A stretch of 35,657 nucleotides of DNA, from assembly GCA_020630175.1 (NCBI GenBank), contig JAHDBW010000002.1:15607-51263 (forward strand). Direction: 5' to 3'. The notes under the pieces were generated by a model. The model did no database searches. It worked only from the letters and a program-made list of their open reading frames with translations, and was not told the origin of the DNA. Both the position numbers and the translations under genes were made by a program. The stretch comes from Anaerolineales bacterium. Its GTDB lineage: Bacteria > Chloroflexota > Anaerolineae > Anaerolineales > UBA6668. Below, piece by piece: positions 1-8,965 of this stretch (its first letter is position 1; each line of letters begins with the position of its first letter).

Positions 1-38
1 CTTGATCTAAGATAAAGTCCGCCTCGACACAAGGTCAC

Positions 39-2906
39 ATGCCAACTTCACAACTTAAGATTCAGCTTTTTGGTCCACCCACCATTTACCTAAATGGTGT
101 TGAGATTCAGCAAGCACTACCGATCAAAGCTAGTGCAACCCTGTATTACCTTGCAGCAACACGCCGCACGCACCACCGCAGTCATCTAGCGGGCTTGTTG
201 TGGGCTGCGATGCCAGAAGCCCGCGCCCGCAACAACCTCAGTATTGTGCGTAACCGCTGGAAACAAGCCGGTATTTTGCCGCTAATGCACCTGACGAAAC
301 GCGAAATTGGGTTTGCAACTCCCCCAGAGACAGATTTACAGCGCTTTGAAGCCATCGCATTACGCCCTAGTGCTTACACCCTTGCAGATATTGAGGGCGT
401 TATTCAACACTATCGCGGGCTGTTTTTAGACGGCTTTATTTTGGATGATCCAGAGAATACTGAATTGTTTACAGAATGGCTCTACCCTCAACGCGAGCAT
501 TGGCGTCAGCAAGCCTTGAAACTTTTTAGCTATCTAGTCGAACAGCAGCTTGCCCAAAAAAGATCAAAGGCCGCACTTATAACTGCACGCAAGATTATTT
601 CTATTGAACCAGCGCAAGAAACAGCGCATCGCACAGCAATACGAATCTTAATGAGCAGTGGTCAACGCGAAGCCGCACGCAACCAATATGAGCAGTGTGT
701 ATCTATATTGGAGACCCAACTTGGCTTACTACCCAGCCCAGAAACGGTTGCACTCCACAAGCAAATCACAAGCGCAACATCCTTTTCGATTCCAGAAACA
801 GGGCTATTGGCTAAAAAACATGCCCCATTTCAAGCACCTCTTATTCCGACGCATTTTGTGGGGCGCCAGCAGACGATTGAGGCGCTGGTTGCTACACTCA
901 GCAGTCGGTCAACTACAGCAACAGCACTAGTTGGTATGGGTGGTATCGGGAAATCTACCCTTGCTGCTGCTGTTGCACATGCGGTGCGCGATAGGTTCCC
1001 TGATGGTGTCCTCTGGGCACATGCCTATCAGCAAGACCTTGCATCCATTTTGACAGACTGGGCAAAATTGTTTGACGTCGATTTACAACATCTAAATAGT
1101 TTGCAGAATCGGGCAGCCGCCTTTCTAGAGCTTATCTCTACAAAACAAGTTTTGCTCGTGTTGGATAACGTTGTTGCTGCCGATGATGTGCGTATAGTTT
1201 TGCCAAAAAGCCCCAATGTGCAGCTTTTGATTACAACACGTAATACCGATGTTGCTTACGCCCTTGGCGCCGAGCTTTTTCAGGTAGCGGTGTTAGCAAA
1301 TGGCATCCCTTTGCTAGAAAAGCTGATCGGGACAAAACGAATTCGTGCTGAAATAAAAGCGGCAACTGAACTCACAGAATTACTGGCACAGCTGCCGCTT
1401 GCACTAGAAATCGTCGGAAGACGGCTGCAATCTCGCGCAAGACTAAAAATTCAATTATTTGTTAATCAACTCAAACAACAACAATCGAGACTTGAGCCAC
1501 TAACACTTAGTAATTGGGCTGTACGCTCATCATTTCAAATAAGCTGGGATGCCCTTAACGACGAACTCAAGCATGTTTTTTGCGCATTGTCTGTGTTTCA
1601 GGGGCAGCCATTTCAAGCAGCAGCGGTTGCAGCGACAACCAACACTGATCTTGATAGTGCTGAGCTGAAATTAGATGACCTAGCAGCAATGTCTTTAGTC
1701 TCTGAAAAAGATGGGCTGCACTATCAGCAACATGCCCTGCTAGCAGAATTTGCAAAAGAACAAGCCAAAGCTTTTGAAATTTGGGATTCTTTACGCAATC
1801 GTTTTATTGCGTTCTACACGTTAGCTATTGAAAAAGAGCAAGTCGAAGTTGTACGAGAGGAATGGCATAGTTTTCACCTTGCAATTCGCCATGCGTATGA
1901 TTTGCATGCGTATCATATGCTCGTGACATTGGTGCAAAAGTTAATTCCAATATATTTTGCACAAGGCCTATATTCGCAAGCACGCGAATCCATCTCTATT
2001 GCGGTAGAAGCTGCAGAAAGCTTAGTAGATAGCGCTGCTCATGCAGTGCTGCTTTATCACTGGGGGGAGGCTTGTGTCGAACAAACTGATTACGCTGAAG
2101 CAAAGAACAAGCTACAAATGTGTCTGCAACTTATGGAGGCCAACCTTGACAGGCAAATAAGATCTGATGTGCAGCTATTACTGGGAAGAATTGCACAAGA
2201 AGAAGGCAATACAAAACTAGCAGAACAACTTCTGTTTCAGTGCAAAGCAGAAAAGAAACTACTCGCTGACGAATTTGGCATTGCCAAGGTAGATGAGCAT
2301 TTAGCTCGCTGGGCATTTCAGATTGGAGACTTCAAAAGTTCTCAACGGTTTGCAGAAAACGCCATTGCACGTTTCAGCGGTGTAAACAGCGTTTGGAAAG
2401 TCTGGGCGATGTTGCGCCTCGTTAGTTTAAGAATATATCAACGCGACTATCAGGGGGCTAGCCAGCTAAGTATTCAAGCCCTAAAAGAAGCGAACCTCAC
2501 AGATAATTATCCAGTGAAGGCAGAGGCTTTATATTTAGCATTAGTTTGTGCGGTCCGCATGAAGGCGAGTGGGGCTGCCACGCAATATGCTAACCGGTGT
2601 AGAACACTGTTTCAACAGATGGGGGCAAAAAAATATCAGGGCTTTATCCACCATGAAATGAGTGTCCTCTCTGCTAATTTAGGAAATCATCTAGAGGCTA
2701 TCCAATACGCCGCACAAGCCGAGGCCATTTTTAGATCACTTGACGCAACTTATGAACTTGTCACTGTTCTTGTCCAACAAGCACGATCTAAGCAAAAAAC
2801 ACGCGACTTTGCTTCAGCGAGGGCTTGCCTCACTGAAGCAAAATTGTTAGGGATTGCAACACAACATACGCAGTTAGAGGAAATAGAACAACTCTTGACA
2901 GCTTAA
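39..2906 (+). CDS. BTAD / NB-ARC / TPR transcriptional regulator (SARP-like STAND protein)
   Basis: This is a 955-residue cytoplasmic regulator of the AfsR/SARP-like STAND class. Residues 1-95 look like an OmpR-type winged helix (opening KIQLFGPPTIYLNG), and about 100-245 form the bacterial transcriptional activator domain. An NTPase module follows: Walker A GMGGIGKST at 299-307, Walker B VLLVLDN at 371-377, an ITTR sensor near 396-400 and an LPLAL motif near 453. From about 600 to the end are helical TPR-like repeats. In the family, signal binding to the repeats is thought to release nucleotide-dependent oligomerisation and DNA binding. The ATG start gives an intact N-terminal domain; only a weak AAGG lies upstream. 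It converges with the metallopeptidase gene 25 bp away, so the two are not an operon. Its target is unknown. Family assignment is firm; the role is inferred. Confidence 0.88.
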   Translation: MPTSQLKIQLFGPPTIYLNGVEIQQALPIKASATLYYLAATRRTHHRSHLAGLLWAAMPEARARNNLSIVRNRWKQAGILPLMHLTKREIGFATPPETDLQRFEAIALRPSAYTLADIEGVIQHYRGLFLDGFILDDPENTELFTEWLYPQREHWRQQALKLFSYLVEQQLAQKRSKAALITARKIISIEPAQETAHRTAIRILMSSGQREAARNQYEQCVSILETQLGLLPSPETVALHKQITSATSFSIPETGLLAKKHAPFQAPLIPTHFVGRQQTIEALVATLSSRSTTATALVGMGGIGKSTLAAAVAHAVRDRFPDGVLWAHAYQQDLASILTDWAKLFDVDLQHLNSLQNRAAAFLELISTKQVLLVLDNVVAADDVRIVLPKSPNVQLLITTRNTDVAYALGAELFQVAVLANGIPLLEKLIGTKRIRAEIKAATELTELLAQLPLALEIVGRRLQSRARLKIQLFVNQLKQQQSRLEPLTLSNWAVRSSFQISWDALNDELKHVFCALSVFQGQPFQAAAVAATTNTDLDSAELKLDDLAAMSLVSEKDGLHYQQHALLAEFAKEQAKAFEIWDSLRNRFIAFYTLAIEKEQVEVVREEWHSFHLAIRHAYDLHAYHMLVTLVQKLIPIYFAQGLYSQARESISIAVEAAESLVDSAAHAVLLYHWGEACVEQTDYAEAKNKLQMCLQLMEANLDRQIRSDVQLLLGRIAQEEGNTKLAEQLLFQCKAEKKLLADEFGIAKVDEHLARWAFQIGDFKSSQRFAENAIARFSGVNSVWKVWAMLRLVSLRIYQRDYQGASQLSIQALKEANLTDNYPVKAEALYLALVCAVRMKASGAATQYANRCRTLFQQMGAKKYQGFIHHEMSVLSANLGNHLEAIQYAAQAEAIFRSLDATYELVTVLVQQARSKQKTRDFASARACLTEAKLLGIATQHTQLEEIEQLLTA

Positions 2907-2931
2907 TGCTCTGCACTTGTTCTTTAGGTTT

Positions 2932-4830
2932 TTAGCCTGGATGAATAACACCGCCAGGGCCTTCTTTCGTCCAACCATCTGATTCAAATACTGGCAGCCA
3001 TAATGCAATTGGCACACTTTTCAGCGCACCGTCAGACCGGCTAGCAAGCTCGCGTTGTATCTCAACAACAACATCGTGCCATGAAAATTGTGTCACGCGG
3101 ACTTCTGGATATACTTGCGGCACTTCAAGTTCTGCCAACAATGCCCTGAAAAGTATTGAATGCGATTCGCCAACACGTGTACCAACATTAGCCGAATGCT
3201 TGAGAATTGATGGTAATCCGCGCAATATCTTCTGGTCAATTTCTCGTGCAATTTTTCGCAGATTCTTAGCGGCATCTCTAACTAGCGTGCGTTGCGAATC
3301 TGGTGTCTGATCACCAGTTAGTTCTCGTTGCTTGGCAGTTAAGAATTTACTGTCTGCAAAGTGACCTTTAAGGTCTGTATCTTCATTTTGCAACTCAGCT
3401 TCAGTCTTCCACAGGCTATCTAGAATTTGGGACCGAATAAGCGCTGGTGGATATGTACCATCATCTAAATCTAATTCTTTAGGCGCATGATGCGTATGAA
3501 TATCATTCAGCATTTGCTGATTCACACTGTGCGTCATATTTTCGGCAAACACATCAGCAAAGACTTCTTCCACCCAACCACGTAAATAGTCAGGATAAGT
3601 GTCAGAATTTCTGAATAGCTTACCCAGTTCGCCAATGAGACGTTTAGGTGCCCCACTTCTTCTGTCTGTGACAACACCTTTCCAGAAAACCTGATGTGCC
3701 ACTTCATGTGGAATTGCTAATAAGTCTCGAATGTTGTTGATTGCAGTGTACGGCACAGCAATGAGCGCAATATTGGCATACGGTACAACCCGAATAGATG
3801 CCCCTAAATCAAAATAGGTAATGGCAGCGATTTTGTCGCCTTTTGCAGCTTCTTCTGCAAACAACCCATTGTCGCGTGCTACATCCAAGATTTGCATGGC
3901 AAGCGCATCTGACTTTGTGAGCGTTCTAAGGATGTCAGAGCCTTGTAGCTGCTGTCGCTGATAAAAGATCTGTTCCAAGACACCTATATCTATTGCGATT
4001 TGATCTAAGACAGACCGCAGTACATATTCTGCAGGCAAGATATCAGAGCATTCTAATTTGATATGGTCTAGTGTGATCTCTGATGACGGTACTGGGCTTA
4101 GCTGGCCGAGCGCTTCTTCCAAAGTTTGCCTTAGGGCATCCGAATCCAAGTCTGTATCTGCGAGGGCTTCGCAGACATGTTTATAAATTTCAGTAGGAGA
4201 CGCGGCCAATGCCTGACTATGACCTGCAGGCGTTGCATCTTCTTCGCTAATCAATCCACTTGCCCGATATTCTTGCAATAGCGTATGGAAGCTCTGTCGC
4301 GAGTGTTCACTTGAATCGTTTTGCAAAGTCGTATGCAGTTGGCGAATATGGCGTTGCAAGCGGCGGTTGGTAGCCTTTGGTCTTACAAAAGAAAAGTCCC
4401 TGTCCTTATTCGTTTGGTAGATTTCATTTACATACAGTTGGAACGCTGGTGATAATTTGGAAAAGCCTGCTGTTTTTTCATCTTTATCAGTATCGAGGAT
4501 CTTTAGCTTTGCCATGTACGTTAATGGCGTATCGTTGAATTTCCTAATTGCTGGATACCCAAGACGTCTAAACTCTTCCGCAACCTTCCGCATATCAATG
4601 GCTTGTTCAGAGTCAAAAACAGCATAATCATTACCCTTTATACAATCTGAGAAACCATTGTAAAAAAAGAAAAACTGTTTAGCACCAAACTTCAACAGCG
4701 CTTCTGTTGTCGTTTGCAACGCCTGACTTTCTTTAATATCTGAATTGCGCATAGCAGTCGCTAGCGACTTCATTCGTACTTCAAGCGCATTCCAACGTTT
4801 TTTCCAAACTTTCATTTCAGACTTTTTCAT
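2932..4830 (-). CDS. Putative zinc metallopeptidase with HEVAH motif, unknown family
   Basis: I do not recognise the family of this 632-residue protein. The visible signature is HEVAH at residues 375-379 (HExxH), inside a hydrophobic stretch, followed about 43 residues later by WVEEVFADVFA. There Glu421 or Glu422 is well placed as the third zinc ligand of a gluzincin-type site, and the EVFAD pattern resembles the glutamate helix of several metallopeptidase families. The first 150 residues are basic and rich in aromatics. Residues 160-300 are helical and acidic. No signal peptide or membrane segment is seen, so it should be cytoplasmic. A weak AGGGA lies 11 nt before the ATG; a second ATG five codons later is possible. 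The gene stands alone between a convergent STAND regulator and a terminator. Peptidase activity is inferred from the motif only; substrate unknown. Confidence 0.7.
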   Translation of the reverse strand: MKKSEMKVWKKRWNALEVRMKSLATAMRNSDIKESQALQTTTEALLKFGAKQFFFFYNGFSDCIKGNDYAVFDSEQAIDMRKVAEEFRRLGYPAIRKFNDTPLTYMAKLKILDTDKDEKTAGFSKLSPAFQLYVNEIYQTNKDRDFSFVRPKATNRRLQRHIRQLHTTLQNDSSEHSRQSFHTLLQEYRASGLISEEDATPAGHSQALAASPTEIYKHVCEALADTDLDSDALRQTLEEALGQLSPVPSSEITLDHIKLECSDILPAEYVLRSVLDQIAIDIGVLEQIFYQRQQLQGSDILRTLTKSDALAMQILDVARDNGLFAEEAAKGDKIAAITYFDLGASIRVVPYANIALIAVPYTAINNIRDLLAIPHEVAHQVFWKGVVTDRRSGAPKRLIGELGKLFRNSDTYPDYLRGWVEEVFADVFAENMTHSVNQQMLNDIHTHHAPKELDLDDGTYPPALIRSQILDSLWKTEAELQNEDTDLKGHFADSKFLTAKQRELTGDQTPDSQRTLVRDAAKNLRKIAREIDQKILRGLPSILKHSANVGTRVGESHSILFRALLAELEVPQVYPEVRVTQFSWHDVVVEIQRELASRSDGALKSVPIALWLPVFESDGWTKEGPGGVIHPG

Positions 4831-4956
4831 TTCAATATTGTCCCTATTACTAACTGCAATGTCTTATGCATTACAAAACTAAGATGTTGCATTGACTATA
4901 TATAGCTAGTCTTGATTGACTCTTGACAGAGCTTTCCCAACTTTTACCCTTAACGT

Positions 4957-4990
4957 AAAAAAGAGCACCTTTTCAGGTGCTCTTTCATTC
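4957..4990 (-). terminator. Rho-independent terminator of the APH-like kinase gene
   Basis: A perfect 8-bp stem, GAGCACCT/AGGTGCTC (4963-4970 with 4975-4982) and a 4-nt loop, is followed on the minus strand by six T residues (4962-4957). It lies about 30 bp beyond the stop codon of the kinase gene. Confidence 0.85.
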
Positions 4991-5019
4991 AAATTCAATA
5001 ATTGACTTAGTTGTATTGT

Positions 5020-6069
5020 TTACGTCAGTTGGCGCTCAATAGCTTCCATTAGTGGATCTAGCCAAACGGTAACAAGGCGCTCTTTACGATCTTCAAGTAG
5101 CGTTTGCGGAGAGTTCGCGAGACGTCCTAGCCACTCTGTCATAAATTGCCACATAATAGCGCAGTCCAGTTCACGCAGGCTTTCTGTTTGATCAACAGTG
5201 TAACCAGTGAGACGTTGAATTTCGCGGCGGTAGGTTTTGACAAGCGTCACCGGATGCACTGGAAAAACTTCACGTTCCCAGCGGCTTTTTTGAATTAGAT
5301 TAACTACATCCAAAATTCCGGGCGCAATACCTGCCAACTGCCAGTCATACAACACATGGTCGCCATTCGCATCGATGCTAATATTCCCGGGCCAGTAGTC
5401 GCCGTGAATAAACGTTTGCGGTGATTTGCTCAGCAGCCCGGCAATCTTTTCAGCATTGTTCAGCATCAGGATCAGGCGGCTCAGGTGTTCATCTGAAGAG
5501 ACTAACCCACGGGCTAGAAATTTATCAAACGAGGTGCGCGCAGACTTGATGAAGACATCCGTATCCAGATGGAACGGGCGTGACATCCACTTGTAGAGGT
5601 TGAGATCTGACTCCAATTGCCAGAACCGATGATGCATCTTCGCAAGGTTATAGACCGCATCTAAGTAATGCTCACCCTGCCAATATTCCAAGGTTAGCCC
5701 AATTGGCAATGCGTCTAAGACCATCCAGTGGCCTATTTTATCGGCGGCAATTACAGAGGGGGTTGCAACGGGCAGCGTGTCTGTCATCCAGCGGTAGACG
5801 CCAACTTCACGGCGGCCCACGCCAGCAAGGCCAGCTTTGGTGCTATCGTAAGGCTCTTTTAGAACCACTAACTTGCCTGTCAGCACGCTTTCACTGATGT
5901 ATTCCACCATCATGCCACGAATCCGCCCTTGGCTAGGGCGTGCAAAAAGCACCTCTTCCCAAATGTCTGTGACAACTAAATCTGGTTTATTGAGGTGTTT
6001 GCGCAAGCCGGCTGTAATTTCGCCTCGAAAAAACGGCCACTTGGAGTCGTGAAGATCGGAACTAAGCAT
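5020..6069 (-). CDS. APH-fold phosphotransferase family protein
   Basis: This is a 349-residue protein of the aminoglycoside phosphotransferase / choline kinase-like fold. It carries the Brenner motif HGDYWPGN at residues 222-229 (catalytic Asp224, metal-binding Asn229) and the downstream YDWQ with Asp242, which replaces the DFG aspartate. The family uses ATP or GTP to phosphorylate small hydroxyl or amino compounds, including sugars, choline and antibiotics. Nothing here fixes the substrate, and resistance should not be assumed. I chose the ATG at 6069: the open frame reaches a TTG at 6132 and an ATG at 6096, but the intervening DNA contains a promoter-like TAGACA-16-TATAGT ending 10 nt before 6069. 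The gene has its own terminator and is probably monocistronic. Fold confidence is high, function open. Confidence 0.8.
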   Translation of the reverse strand: MLSSDLHDSKWPFFRGEITAGLRKHLNKPDLVVTDIWEEVLFARPSQGRIRGMMVEYISESVLTGKLVVLKEPYDSTKAGLAGVGRREVGVYRWMTDTLPVATPSVIAADKIGHWMVLDALPIGLTLEYWQGEHYLDAVYNLAKMHHRFWQLESDLNLYKWMSRPFHLDTDVFIKSARTSFDKFLARGLVSSDEHLSRLILMLNNAEKIAGLLSKSPQTFIHGDYWPGNISIDANGDHVLYDWQLAGIAPGILDVVNLIQKSRWEREVFPVHPVTLVKTYRREIQRLTGYTVDQTESLRELDCAIMWQFMTEWLGRLANSPQTLLEDRKERLVTVWLDPLMEAIERQLT

Positions 6070-6079
6070 AGACGGTACT

Positions 6080-6107
6080 ACTATACAGCCCCACATGGTG
6101 CTGTCTA
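6080..6107 (-). promoter_or_regulatory. Probable promoter of the APH-like kinase gene (leaderless layout)
   Basis: On the minus strand TAGACA (6107-6102), 16 bp, then TATAGT (6085-6080), 10 nt before the ATG at 6069. Transcription would begin within a few bases of the start codon, and no Shine-Dalgarno sequence is present. Inference from consensus only. Confidence 0.5.
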
Positions 6108-6176
6108 CGTAAAGAGTGTAACCGATCAACAACCACTAAGTAAATAGAGGTTTAATTAAGGTTGATCAGGTTAGCA

Positions 6177-6488
6177 TTACGCATCTTCAACATCCCACTC
6201 GCGTTGATAATTGACATCAAGCTTCGCTAGCACGGCTGTTTCTAAGTCAATATCTGTGATTGAGGCTAACTGAATCAGGTAGAGCGCCACATCGGCCAAT
6301 TCACTGGCAAACTCAGCCTTGTTTTGCACGGTGTCCTGCCATTGAAAATGCTCTAACACCTCACTCGCCTCTAACACCAAAGAAGTGGCTATATTGCGCG
6401 GCGTTTGGGGCCGTTTACTGTCTGCGGCATACCAGCCTTTGTCGCCAACAAAGCGATGCATGTGGTCAGTGAGCGTCTTGATATCCAT
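6177..6488 (-). CDS. MazG-like nucleotide pyrophosphohydrolase
   Basis: This is a 103-residue all-alpha NTP pyrophosphatase of the MazG/RS21-C6 type, which hydrolyses (d)NTPs to monophosphate and pyrophosphate in nucleotide-pool sanitation. The metal-binding pattern is visible: Glu40 and Glu43 in LEASEVLE, then Glu63 and Asp66 in ELADVALYL, with the family's KxxxNxxR tail at Lys89, Asn93 and Arg96. The start is the ATG at 6488; a longer frame to 6596 runs into AT-rich non-coding-looking DNA. No clear Shine-Dalgarno sequence precedes the ATG. The size fits single-domain members of the family. The gene is divergent from maeB, so the two share the 142-bp region 6489-6630. The preferred nucleotide cannot be read from the sequence. 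Confidence 0.85.
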   Translation of the reverse strand: MDIKTLTDHMHRFVGDKGWYAADSKRPQTPRNIATSLVLEASEVLEHFQWQDTVQNKAEFASELADVALYLIQLASITDIDLETAVLAKLDVNYQREWDVEDA

Positions 6489-6565
6489 TACTTGAATTGT
6501 AAGTGAAACTTGATAGAAATTGATTGTATTTGCAAGAGATTTCAACCCAATCCCATGCAAAACAG

Positions 6566-6578
6566 TGTAAAGTTTACA
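6566..6578. promoter_or_regulatory. Perfect 13-bp palindrome between mazG-like gene and maeB
   Basis: TGTAAAGTTTACA has two perfect 6-bp arms around one central base and lies in the divergent intergenic region, 52 bp before the maeB ATG. Its right arm TTTACA could double as a -35 element for maeB. It has the size of a repressor or activator site; the protein is unknown. Confidence 0.4.
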
Positions 6579-6630
6579 GAAATCATAAACGAACAACTTA
6601 TTACAAGAAAATCCACCTAAAGGAATCTCT

Positions 6631-8886
6631 ATGTCAATTACAAAACAAGATGCGTTGGATTACCATACGATTGGCGGGCGTCCGGGAAAAATTACCGTTG
6701 AAGCCACAAAACCACTCGAGACCCAACGGGATCTCTCACTCGCATATTCTCCAGGGGTAGGCGATGTTGTGACGCAAATTGCTGAACAACCTGCCGATGT
6801 TTTCAAATACACAGCTAAAGGCAACCTTGTTGCTGTTATTTCCAATGGAACCGCTATTTTGGGCCTTGGCAACCTTGGCGCTCTGGCAAGTAAGCCAGTG
6901 ATGGAAGGGAAAGGCGTCTTGTTCAAGAAATTCGCCGATATCGACGTGTTTGATATTGAAGTTGACGCAGAAGACGCGGAACATCTCATTAGCGTCTGTA
7001 AAGCCATTGCGCCAACATTTGGCGGGATCAATCTGGAAGACATCAAAGCGCCTGAAGCATTTGAAGTGGAACGCCGCCTCAAGGCCGAACTAGACATTCC
7101 GGTTTTTCATGATGATCAGCATGGGACTGCAATTATTTCTGGCGCGGGCCTAATCAACGCGCTTGAGATTGTGGGCAAAGCCCGTGAAGATGTAAAAATT
7201 GTTGTCTCTGGTGCTGGTGCTAGCGCGATTGCCACAACCACGTTTTATGTGTCTTTAGGCGTCAAGCGTGAAAATATCATCATGAGTGACATTCATGGTG
7301 TGATTTACAAAGGCCGCACTGTTGATATGTTCCCTGAAAAAGAGGCCTTTGCAACAGAAAGCACAGCCCGCACGCTGGCCGAGGCAATTGTTGGAGCAGA
7401 TGTTTTCTTAGGACTTTCCGTTGCCAATGTGCTCACCGCAGACATGGTCAAGACCATGGCACCGAACCCTATTATTTTTGCGCTGGCGAACCCTAGTCCA
7501 GAAATCCCATATGAGGTTGCCCGGGCAGCGCGCCCCGATGCCATCATTGCCACAGGCCGCAGTGACTACCCAAACCAAGTCAACAATGTACTGGGCTTCC
7601 CGTTTTTATTTCGCGGTGCACTAGACGTCAATGCGACCTCTATCAATGAACCGATGAAAATTGCTGCAGCCCATGCGCTGGCAGCATTAGCCAAAGAAGA
7701 TGTGCCGGACAGCGTGCTGGATGCCTATGGCGTGAAGTCGCTGAAGTTTGGCCGTGAATACATTATCCCGACACCATTTGACCCACGAGTCATTATTTGG
7801 GAATGTGTAGCGGTTGCCAAAGCGGCAATGGAAAGCGGCGTCGCCCGCCGTAACATCGATCTTGATGAATATCGCCTGTCGCTTGGGCGCCGGATGGGCG
7901 GCCGTGGTAGCGAAGTCAAACAACGCATTCTTAATAAGGCAATGCTCTCGCCAAAACGGATTGTTTTTGCGGAAGGGGAAGAGCCAAAGATCATTCGCGC
8001 CGCCGCCCGTATTGAAGCCGAGAAATTTGGTGAGACGATTTTATTAGGTCGGCCACGGGTGGTTGAAGACGCAATTGAAAAACTCGGCTTAGACTTTGCG
8101 CCAACGGTTATCAATCCGAAGAAATCTGAACATGCAGCAGCCTACGCCGAAACCCTTTTCAATATTCGTCAACGTAATGGCATGACCATGAAAATGGCGC
8201 TGGAGCGCATCAACAACCGTAACAACTACTATGGATTGATGATGGTAAAAGAAGGCGCTGCTGATGTGTTCTTATCTGGCCTAACAGCCAAATATCCAGA
8301 CGTATTGCGCCCAGCCTTGAAAATGTTTGGCACTAGCCCAGATGTCAGCAAGGCCATTGGTCTGTACATCATGATTGTGAATGATCGCGTGTACTTCCTG
8401 ACGGATACCACGGTCAACATCAAACAGTCAGCAGAAACGCTGGCCGAAGCCGCTATTCTGACCGCAGACTTTGCCCGCAAGTTAGAGATTGAACCGCAAG
8501 TTGCGATGGTCAGTTTCTCTAACTTTGGCAGTGTGCCGCATGAATACACGCGGAAAGTGCGCGAGGCTGTCACCTTAGTCAACGACAAACGCCCTGACAT
8601 TCAAATCGATGGTGAGATGCAAGCCGACGTTGCGCTCAACCCAGAATTGATGCAAGAGCTCTATCCGTTTAGCAACATCAAAGAAGCGAACGTGCTGGTG
8701 TTCTCTAACCTCGACACGGCCAACGCCGCGTACAAGCTACTGCACCAAATTGGTAACGCAGAAAAAATCGGCCCGATCCTACTTGGGATTGACGCGCCGG
8801 TCCACGTTTTGCAAGAGGCAGATGCCGTTGCCGATATTGTCAGCATGGCGTCTGTGGCCGTGATGGACGCCAACACGAGAAAGTAA
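6631..8886 (+). CDS. maeB: NADP-dependent malic enzyme with C-terminal phosphotransacetylase-like domain
   Basis: This 751-residue protein matches the MaeB architecture in domain order and length (about 760 residues is usual). It decarboxylates malate to pyruvate with reduction of NAD(P)+. The N-terminal malic enzyme domain shows LAYSPGVG with Tyr39, FHDDQHGTAI as the metal and nucleotide region, and the Rossmann loop GAGASA at 194-199. From about residue 430 a phosphate acetyltransferase-like domain follows; in this family it is usually regulatory, binding acetyl-CoA, and not catalytic. A clear AAAGGA Shine-Dalgarno sequence lies 7 nt before the ATG. A bidirectional terminator follows the stop, where the gene converges with metK. 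Overlapping open frames are shadows of this long gene. Confidence 0.95.
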   Translation: MSITKQDALDYHTIGGRPGKITVEATKPLETQRDLSLAYSPGVGDVVTQIAEQPADVFKYTAKGNLVAVISNGTAILGLGNLGALASKPVMEGKGVLFKKFADIDVFDIEVDAEDAEHLISVCKAIAPTFGGINLEDIKAPEAFEVERRLKAELDIPVFHDDQHGTAIISGAGLINALEIVGKAREDVKIVVSGAGASAIATTTFYVSLGVKRENIIMSDIHGVIYKGRTVDMFPEKEAFATESTARTLAEAIVGADVFLGLSVANVLTADMVKTMAPNPIIFALANPSPEIPYEVARAARPDAIIATGRSDYPNQVNNVLGFPFLFRGALDVNATSINEPMKIAAAHALAALAKEDVPDSVLDAYGVKSLKFGREYIIPTPFDPRVIIWECVAVAKAAMESGVARRNIDLDEYRLSLGRRMGGRGSEVKQRILNKAMLSPKRIVFAEGEEPKIIRAAARIEAEKFGETILLGRPRVVEDAIEKLGLDFAPTVINPKKSEHAAAYAETLFNIRQRNGMTMKMALERINNRNNYYGLMMVKEGAADVFLSGLTAKYPDVLRPALKMFGTSPDVSKAIGLYIMIVNDRVYFLTDTTVNIKQSAETLAEAAILTADFARKLEIEPQVAMVSFSNFGSVPHEYTRKVREAVTLVNDKRPDIQIDGEMQADVALNPELMQELYPFSNIKEANVLVFSNLDTANAAYKLLHQIGNAEKIGPILLGIDAPVHVLQEADAVADIVSMASVAVMDANTRK

Positions 8887-8913
8887 GCAGCCCAAAATCA
8901 CCCCAACTTAAAC

Positions 8914-8945
8914 AAAAAATGCCGCACAATGTGCGGCATTTTTAT
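8914..8945. terminator. Bidirectional terminator shared by maeB and metK
   Basis: TGCCGCAC-AAT-GTGCGGCA forms a perfect 8-bp stem (8920-8938), flanked by A6 on the left and T5 on the right, so it has the form of an intrinsic terminator on both strands. It sits between convergent maeB and metK. Confidence 0.9.
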
Positions 8946-8965
8946 TTCTTCTAAACCAGTGGGGC

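Noticed and set aside
9-25. GATAAAGTCCGCCTC near the window start resembles GATAAAGTCTGCCTC at 10381-10395 in the metK promoter.
   Set aside because: One mismatch over about 15 bases is expected several times by chance in a window this size, and no third copy was seen.
39-4830. A defence system made of the STAND protein and the metallopeptidase.
   Set aside because: The genes converge, the STAND protein has a DNA-binding BTAD front end typical of regulators, and no other defence gene is nearby. Kept only as a low-level question under the metallopeptidase finding.
4894-4911. Imperfect inverted repeat GACTA...TAGTC with a TATATA core upstream of the metallopeptidase gene.
   Set aside because: Arms of only 5 bp in AT-rich DNA; no consensus promoter spacing could be fixed to it.
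5020-6069. Antibiotic resistance gene.
   Set aside because: The APH fold alone does not show aminoglycoside specificity; no mobile element or resistance context is present.
6660-7097. Long minus-strand open frame inside maeB.
   Set aside because: A shadow of the maeB reading frame; no start signal and no recognisable protein features.
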